This document shows, in pieces, positions 6,454 through 9,730 of a DNA stretch of 9,730 bases. Made by a program: the position numbers and the translations under genes. Positions within the stretch are counted from its first letter, which is position 1, and every line of letters begins with the position of its first letter. The DNA comes from an uncultured Burkholderiales bacterium (GTDB lineage Bacteria > Pseudomonadota > Gammaproteobacteria > Burkholderiales > Burkholderiaceae_E), in assembly GCA_903831925.1 (NCBI GenBank), contig CAIKZV010000433.1, positions 1 through 9,730 on the forward strand, given 5' to 3'. The notes beneath the pieces are model-generated. The model was not told the DNA's origin, made no database searches, and was given only the letters and a program-made list of their open reading frames with translations.

Positions 6454-7206
6454 CTAGCGCGGCGCCGGCTCATAAGCCGTCAGCTGCCAGTTGATCCAGT
6501 CTTCCCGGGCACGACCGCCGCGCGGCATCAGATCTGCCGTGAGGTAGCTTCCGGTCCAGTCGCGTTTGACCCAACGGCCGACCTGTGGCGCATACCACGC
6601 GATATCGGTGCGTGTGGAGTTGTTGCGAAAGAAGTCGGGATGCACGAAGTCGACTTGCCGAGCAATGCGCAGGGCATCGAAGCTGCCTGCCGGCACCGTG
6701 ACCTTCTCCCAGCCCTGAACCGACAGACGCTGGCTCCAGGCATATTCGGAGCCCGACGAGGGCGTCATGTAGCGGGTGTCGCTCTTGAGGTTCAGGCCGG
6801 TGCTGGCGCCCTGCGGTACGACCGGCATCGGTGTGCTGAAGCGGATCGGTTCGCCGGTGTAGAGGGTCTCGAGCAGCACTGACCAGGGGTCGGTGTAGAT
6901 TTCTTCGAGCATGGGCTTGTCGGCGCCTCGCTCGACGCTCAGACGGATGAGCGGGGTGACCGCAGTGACCTGAACCGTGACCTCGCCGATCGCGAGATTG
7001 TTGTACCGGTTGATCAGGACATAACGCCACCGGTCGCCAATGCGCAGCGTCGGGACGGGCAGGGGGTCAAGCCCCGCGGGTGCCGGCATGGCGTTGGGGC
7101 TGGCGCAGCCCGAGCCCAGCACCGACATGGCGGACAGCGCGACCGGGAGTCCCAGGCCTGCCCCGATGACACGGCGTCGTGATTGATCGATTGGTGCGTT
7201 GTTCAT
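6454..7206 (-). CDS. Putative twin-arginine-exported lipoprotein of unknown function
   Basis: I do not recognise the family with certainty. From the ATG at 7206 the protein is 250 aa. Its N-terminus has SRRRVIGAG (9-17), a twin-arginine-like signal, then a hydrophobic stretch ending in VLGSGCASP with Cys34 as a likely lipidation site. The mature part is rich in predicted beta strand. It contains IGDRWRY near the start and the paired segments GWEKVTVPAGSFDALRI and WYAPQVGRWVKRDWTGSY. The style resembles DUF3108-like periplasmic beta proteins, a tentative comparison. A TTG at 7245 would extend the frame, but the ATG at 7206 has an AAGGGG ribosome site 5 nt upstream. The stop is 26 bp from the convergent glycosyltransferase. 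It is the last gene of the minus-strand cluster. Confidence 0.7.
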   Translation of the reverse strand: MNNAPIDQSRRRVIGAGLGLPVALSAMSVLGSGCASPNAMPAPAGLDPLPVPTLRIGDRWRYVLINRYNNLAIGEVTVQVTAVTPLIRLSVERGADKPMLEEIYTDPWSVLLETLYTGEPIRFSTPMPVVPQGASTGLNLKSDTRYMTPSSGSEYAWSQRLSVQGWEKVTVPAGSFDALRIARQVDFVHPDFFRNNSTRTDIAWYAPQVGRWVKRDWTGSYLTADLMPRGGRAREDWINWQLTAYEPAPR

Positions 7207-7241
7207 CTGAACCCCTTCATTGAAAACCGGGCTCGGGCGAT

Positions 7242-7661
7242 TCAAGCCGGCATGGGCAAGCCGTCATTGAGCCGCAGGATGCCCTTGATCATGCGATAGA
7301 GAAACCACACCCCAGGCAGCACAAAGAGGAAGCTGAGCAGACCGAAGGTGACCATTGTCAGCAGTGCTGCCGGAATCGCGATCACGATCATCCAGAACAG
7401 GGTCCACCAGAAGGTGCGGATCATCCAGTTCATGTGGCTTTCGTAGATCGTGTCGCGTGCACTGTCGCGCTTGATGTAGTTCACGATCAGGGCGACCACC
7501 GAGAACAGACCGGCCGACAGCAGCAGGCCGGCGATATGCAGGAGATAGTCGAAGAGGCAGACCTTGCGAAGGGCCTCGAGGCGGTCGCCTTCGCCACCCG
7601 GCCCGCCGGGCGGCAGGGCATCGGGGAGGCCTGCTGTGATCGGCGTGCTGTCGGATGCCAT
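7242..7661 (-). CDS. Small three-helix membrane protein, DUF4870-like
   Basis: The 139-aa protein has a Pro/Gly-rich, polar N-terminus (about 1-30) and then about three membrane helices near 39-60, 81-101 and 103-125. A polar loop between the first two contains YIKRDSARDTIYESHMNWMIRTFWW. The pattern of a first helix, a KR..S/T-x-x-x-SH-x-N-W loop and two further helices resembles DUF4870-type inner-membrane proteins, whose function is unknown. The assignment is by pattern only. I chose the ATG at 7661 because longer frames run back into the end of pntB. The gene starts 46 bp after the pntB stop and ends 35 bp before the next gene, so it is probably co-transcribed with both. Confidence 0.7.
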   Translation of the reverse strand: MASDSTPITAGLPDALPPGGPGGEGDRLEALRKVCLFDYLLHIAGLLLSAGLFSVVALIVNYIKRDSARDTIYESHMNWMIRTFWWTLFWMIVIAIPAALLTMVTFGLLSFLFVLPGVWFLYRMIKGILRLNDGLPMPA

Positions 7662-7707
7662 GCTTGCTCTGCCTTGTGTTGTGCCCGCGCCGTGCTGACT
7701 GCCGTGC

Positions 7708-9199
7708 TTACTCGACCGCCTTGACCATGTCTTCGACGACCTTCTTGGCATCGCCGAAGACCATCATGGTCTTGTCCATGTAGAAGAGCTCATTGTCGAG
7801 GCCAGCATAACCCGAGGCCATGCTTCGCTTGTTGACGATGACGGTCTTCGCTTTGTAGGCCTCCAGGATGGGCATGCCGGCGATCGATGATTTCGGGTCT
7901 TTGGCGGCCGGATTGACCACGTCGTTGGCGCCCAGGATCAATGCCACGTCGGCCTGGCCGAACTCGGCATTGATGTCTTCCATCTCGAAGACCTGGTCGT
8001 AAGGCACTTCGGCTTCGGCCAGCAGCACGTTCATGTGGCCCGGCATGCGGCCTGCCACCGGATGGATCGCATATTTCACGGTCACGCCATGGTCGGTGAG
8101 CTTCTGGGCGAGTTCCTTGAGCGCATGCTGCGCGCGGGCCACTGCCAGGCCATAACCCGGCACGATGATCACGGTGTCGGCATTGCTCATCAGGAAGGCT
8201 GCGTCTTCGGCCGAGCCGCTCTTGACCGGACGCTGCTGCTGCGCGCCACCGCCGGCGGCGGCCGCCGCGGCGTCGCCACCGAAGCCGCCCAGAATCACGT
8301 TGAAGAATGAGCGGTTCATGGCCTTGCACATGATGTAGCTCAGGATTGCGCCCGAAGCACCCCACCAGCGAGCCGGCGATAATCAGCATGCTGTTGTTGA
8401 GCGAAAAGCCGATACCGGCCGCCGCCCAGCCCGAATAGCTGTTGAGCATCGAGACCACCACCGGCATGTCGGCGCCGCCGATCGGGATGATGATCAGCAC
8501 GCCCAGCAGGAAGGCCAGAGCGAGCATCCCCAGGAAGGCCGGCCAGCTCTCGTTGTAGGTGAACACCAGCCCGAGTGCCACCGTGGCCAGACCGAGCACC
8601 AGGTTGAGCATGTGCTGGCCGGAGAAGACCACCGGTGCGCCCTGGAAGAGGCGGAACTTGTATTTGCCCGAGAGCTTGCCGAAGGCGATCACCGAGCCGC
8701 TGAAAGTGATCGCGCCGATCGCTGCGCCCAGGAAGAGTTCGAGCCGGTTGCCGGTCGGAATCGGGGGACGCGCAATGATGTCGGCGACGATCGCGCCGGC
8801 CTGCGTCTGGGCGCCGATCAGCAGTTCCTTGGGATAGTCGGTGATGCCGAAGGCCCAGGGCTCGACCACTGCGGCAATTGCGATGCAGACCGCGGCCAGG
8901 CCGATCATGCTGTGCATGAAGGCGACCAGCTCGGGCATCTTGGTCATCTCAACCTTGGCCGCCATGTAGGACCCGGCACTGCCGCCGATGACCAGGCCGA
9001 GCAGCACCCAGGCCAGGCCCATCGGCGCGAATTCGGCGCGCATCATGTAGATGAGCGCGACCGTGGTGAGCGCGGCAATGCCCATGCCGACCATGCCGAA
9101 GAAATTGCCCCGGATGGAGGTGGTGGGATGCGACAGGCCCTTGAGCGCCTGGATGAAGCAGATCGAGGCGACGAGATACAGCAGGACAATGAGGTTCAT
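7708..9199 (-). CDS. pntB: NAD(P) transhydrogenase subunit beta PntB, interrupted by a frameshift
   Basis: PntB forms half of the proton channel and the NADP(H)-binding domain III of the membrane transhydrogenase, which uses the proton gradient to make NADPH from NADH. Residues 1-280 are the membrane domain, with His96 (in MPELVAFMHSMIGLAA) and Asp244 (in GGADMPVVVSMLNSYSGWAA) at the conserved proton-path positions. After LVG at 278-280 the frame changes. The correct continuation, starting SGAILSYIMCKAMNRSF, lies one base away. Domain III then follows with PGYGLAVARAQ, HPVAGRMPGHMNVLLAEA, GANDVVNPAA and RSMASGYAGLDN. Corrected by removal of one base, the protein would be about 496 aa against 462 in E. 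coli. Without correction, translation continues out of frame to 7790 and loses domain III. The start is 1 bp after the upstream stop; GGAGG at 9215-9211 is its ribosome site. Confidence 0.93.
8360..8363 (-). other. Frameshift site in pntB (extra base in a run of four)
   Basis: The plus strand reads GAAGCACCCCACC here. On the minus strand this gives CTG GTG GGG TGC, where the family requires L-V-G followed by a small residue and S-G-A-I-L-S. Deleting one G from the GGGG restores LVGASGAILSYIMCKAMNR exactly. The run is only four bases long. Both flanking halves are intact and well conserved, which favours a single-base sequence error or a very recent mutation over old decay. Confidence 0.85.
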
Positions 9200-9200
9200 G

Positions 9201-9440
9201 TTAGGCCTGGCCTCCGCTGCGGGGCGGTTGGCTGTTGCGGCTGAATTCGATCCGGCCGCTGTTGATCCAGCCCAGTCGCCCGAGAATCCAGGCAGACGGG
9301 GCGACGAGAAGCGTTGCGATCACGAGCACGGTGAAGGTGCGCTCAAGTCCGGGCGCCGCAAACTCTTTGGCGATGTGGTCGCCGAGCACAATCCCGATGA
9401 TCGTGATGACCAGCAGGACGATGAAGGCGCGCACCGTCAT
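9201..9440 (-). CDS. Small two-helix membrane protein between pntAB and pntB
   Basis: I do not recognise this 79-aa protein. It has two clear hydrophobic helices, about 6-23 (FIVLLVITIIGIVLG) and 34-53 (TFTVLVIATLLVAPSAWILG). A short charged loop (DHIAKEFAAPGLER) joins them, and the tail from about 59 onward is polar and Arg/Ser-rich. Three things support a real gene. Its ATG overlaps the pntAB stop in an ATGA arrangement at 9440-9437. A strong AAGGAAG ribosome site lies at 9454-9448 with 7-nt spacing. Its stop is 1 bp before the pntB ATG. The tight coupling suggests an accessory or assembly role for the transhydrogenase, which is inference. The classical enzyme has no such subunit in E. coli, where PntA and PntB suffice. 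Confidence 0.75.
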   Translation of the reverse strand: MTVRAFIVLLVITIIGIVLGDHIAKEFAAPGLERTFTVLVIATLLVAPSAWILGRLGWINSGRIEFSRNSQPPRSGGQA

Positions 9441-9730
9441 GACTTCGCTTCCTTGGCGGCACTGTCGCGCGGTGCTTTCTTCTTGAACATCTCGAGCATT
9501 CGGCGGGTCACGAGAAATCCGCCGAACACGTTGACTGCCGCAAGCGCCACCGCCGCCACGCCCATGAACTTGCCAAGGGGCGTGGTGGTGAGCGAGGCAG
9601 CGAGCATCGCGCCGACAATGATGATCGCCGAGATGGCGTTGGTGACCGCCATGAGCGGTGTGTGCAGCGCGGGGGTGACATTCCAGACCACATGAAAGCC
9701 GACATAGATCGCCAGCACGAAAATGATCAG
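9437..9730 (-). CDS. pntAB: NAD(P) transhydrogenase subunit alpha part 2, PntAB (5' end cut off)
   Basis: The visible 97 residues contain the membrane part of the alpha subunit of proton-translocating transhydrogenase. In many bacteria this part is a separate small protein, while the NAD(H)-binding part (PntAA) is encoded just upstream. Recognisable segments are IFVLAIYVGFHVVWNVTPALHTPLMAVTNAIS, SAIIIVGAM and FMGVAAVALAAVNVFGGFLVTRRMLEMF, followed by a charged Lys/Asp tail. About three membrane helices are visible. The frame is open to the window edge at 9730, so the true start, and presumably pntAA, lie to the right. The GTG at 9718 is inside a conserved segment and is not the start. The stop overlaps the next gene's ATG by 4 bp. 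Confidence 0.92.
   Translation of the reverse strand: MIIFVLAIYVGFHVVWNVTPALHTPLMAVTNAISAIIIVGAMLAASLTTTPLGKFMGVAAVALAAVNVFGGFLVTRRMLEMFKKKAPRDSAAKEAKS

Noticed and set aside
6464..6480. Small hairpin CGGCT/AGCCG near the convergent gene ends
   Set aside because: Five pairs only, inside the end of the lipoprotein coding region, with no T tract; no bidirectional terminator could be supported.
7245..7245. TTG start extending the putative lipoprotein by 13 residues
   Set aside because: It overlaps the upstream gene's stop, and the ATG at 7206 has a good AAGGGG ribosome site and places the twin-arginine signal correctly at the N-terminus.
7662..7751. Longer N-terminus for the DUF4870-like protein
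   Set aside because: The extension is Arg/Ser-rich low-complexity sequence running antiparallel to none but overlapping the pntB 3' end in another frame; the ATG at 7661 gives a normal-looking protein.

Overview
The window is high-GC DNA with strong G/C bias at third codon positions. The gene families resemble those of a betaproteobacterium, probably of the Burkholderiales; this is an inference from protein style and gene content, not a database match. I see no tRNA, rRNA, CRISPR array, insertion sequence or phage gene. Most of the window is metabolic and envelope genes.

Left edge (1-155, minus strand): a glycine riboswitch aptamer sits directly behind a good sigma-70-type promoter and points out of the window. 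A glycine-responsive gene, such as glycine cleavage gcvT or a glycine transporter, therefore probably lies just to the left. Positions 156-431 hold no convincing gene. They contain an AT-rich patch with a possible second minus-strand promoter and a doubtful 72-codon frame.

Positions 432-1253 (minus strand) encode an exported class A acid phosphatase of the PAP2 superfamily. It is divergent from a plus-strand cluster, glcD-glcE-glcF (1366-5436), the three subunits of the FAD/Fe-S glycolate oxidase. The 112-bp divergent intergenic region holds overlapping promoter-like elements around a perfect 6+4+6 palindrome. A family 9 glycosyltransferase (heptosyltransferase-like, 5456-6427) follows glcF after 19 bp and looks co-transcribed.

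The right part (6454-9730) is one minus-strand, operon-like cluster, transcribed right to left. In order it holds: pntAB (5' end cut by the window edge); an unrecognised 79-aa two-helix membrane protein; pntB; a small three-helix membrane protein resembling DUF4870; and a twin-arginine-type putative lipoprotein of unknown function. As given, pntB carries a one-base insertion in a C run at 8360-8363 that separates its membrane domain from its NADP(H)-binding domain. This is either a sequence error or a real inactivation.

Together the window suggests C2 metabolism (glycolate to glyoxylate, with glycine sensing next door) beside a proton-translocating transhydrogenase that supplies NADPH. The link between these blocks is inference. 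No wholly new system is evident. The points most worth a second look are the small protein embedded between the transhydrogenase subunit genes, the pntB frameshift, and the shared divergent promoter/operator.
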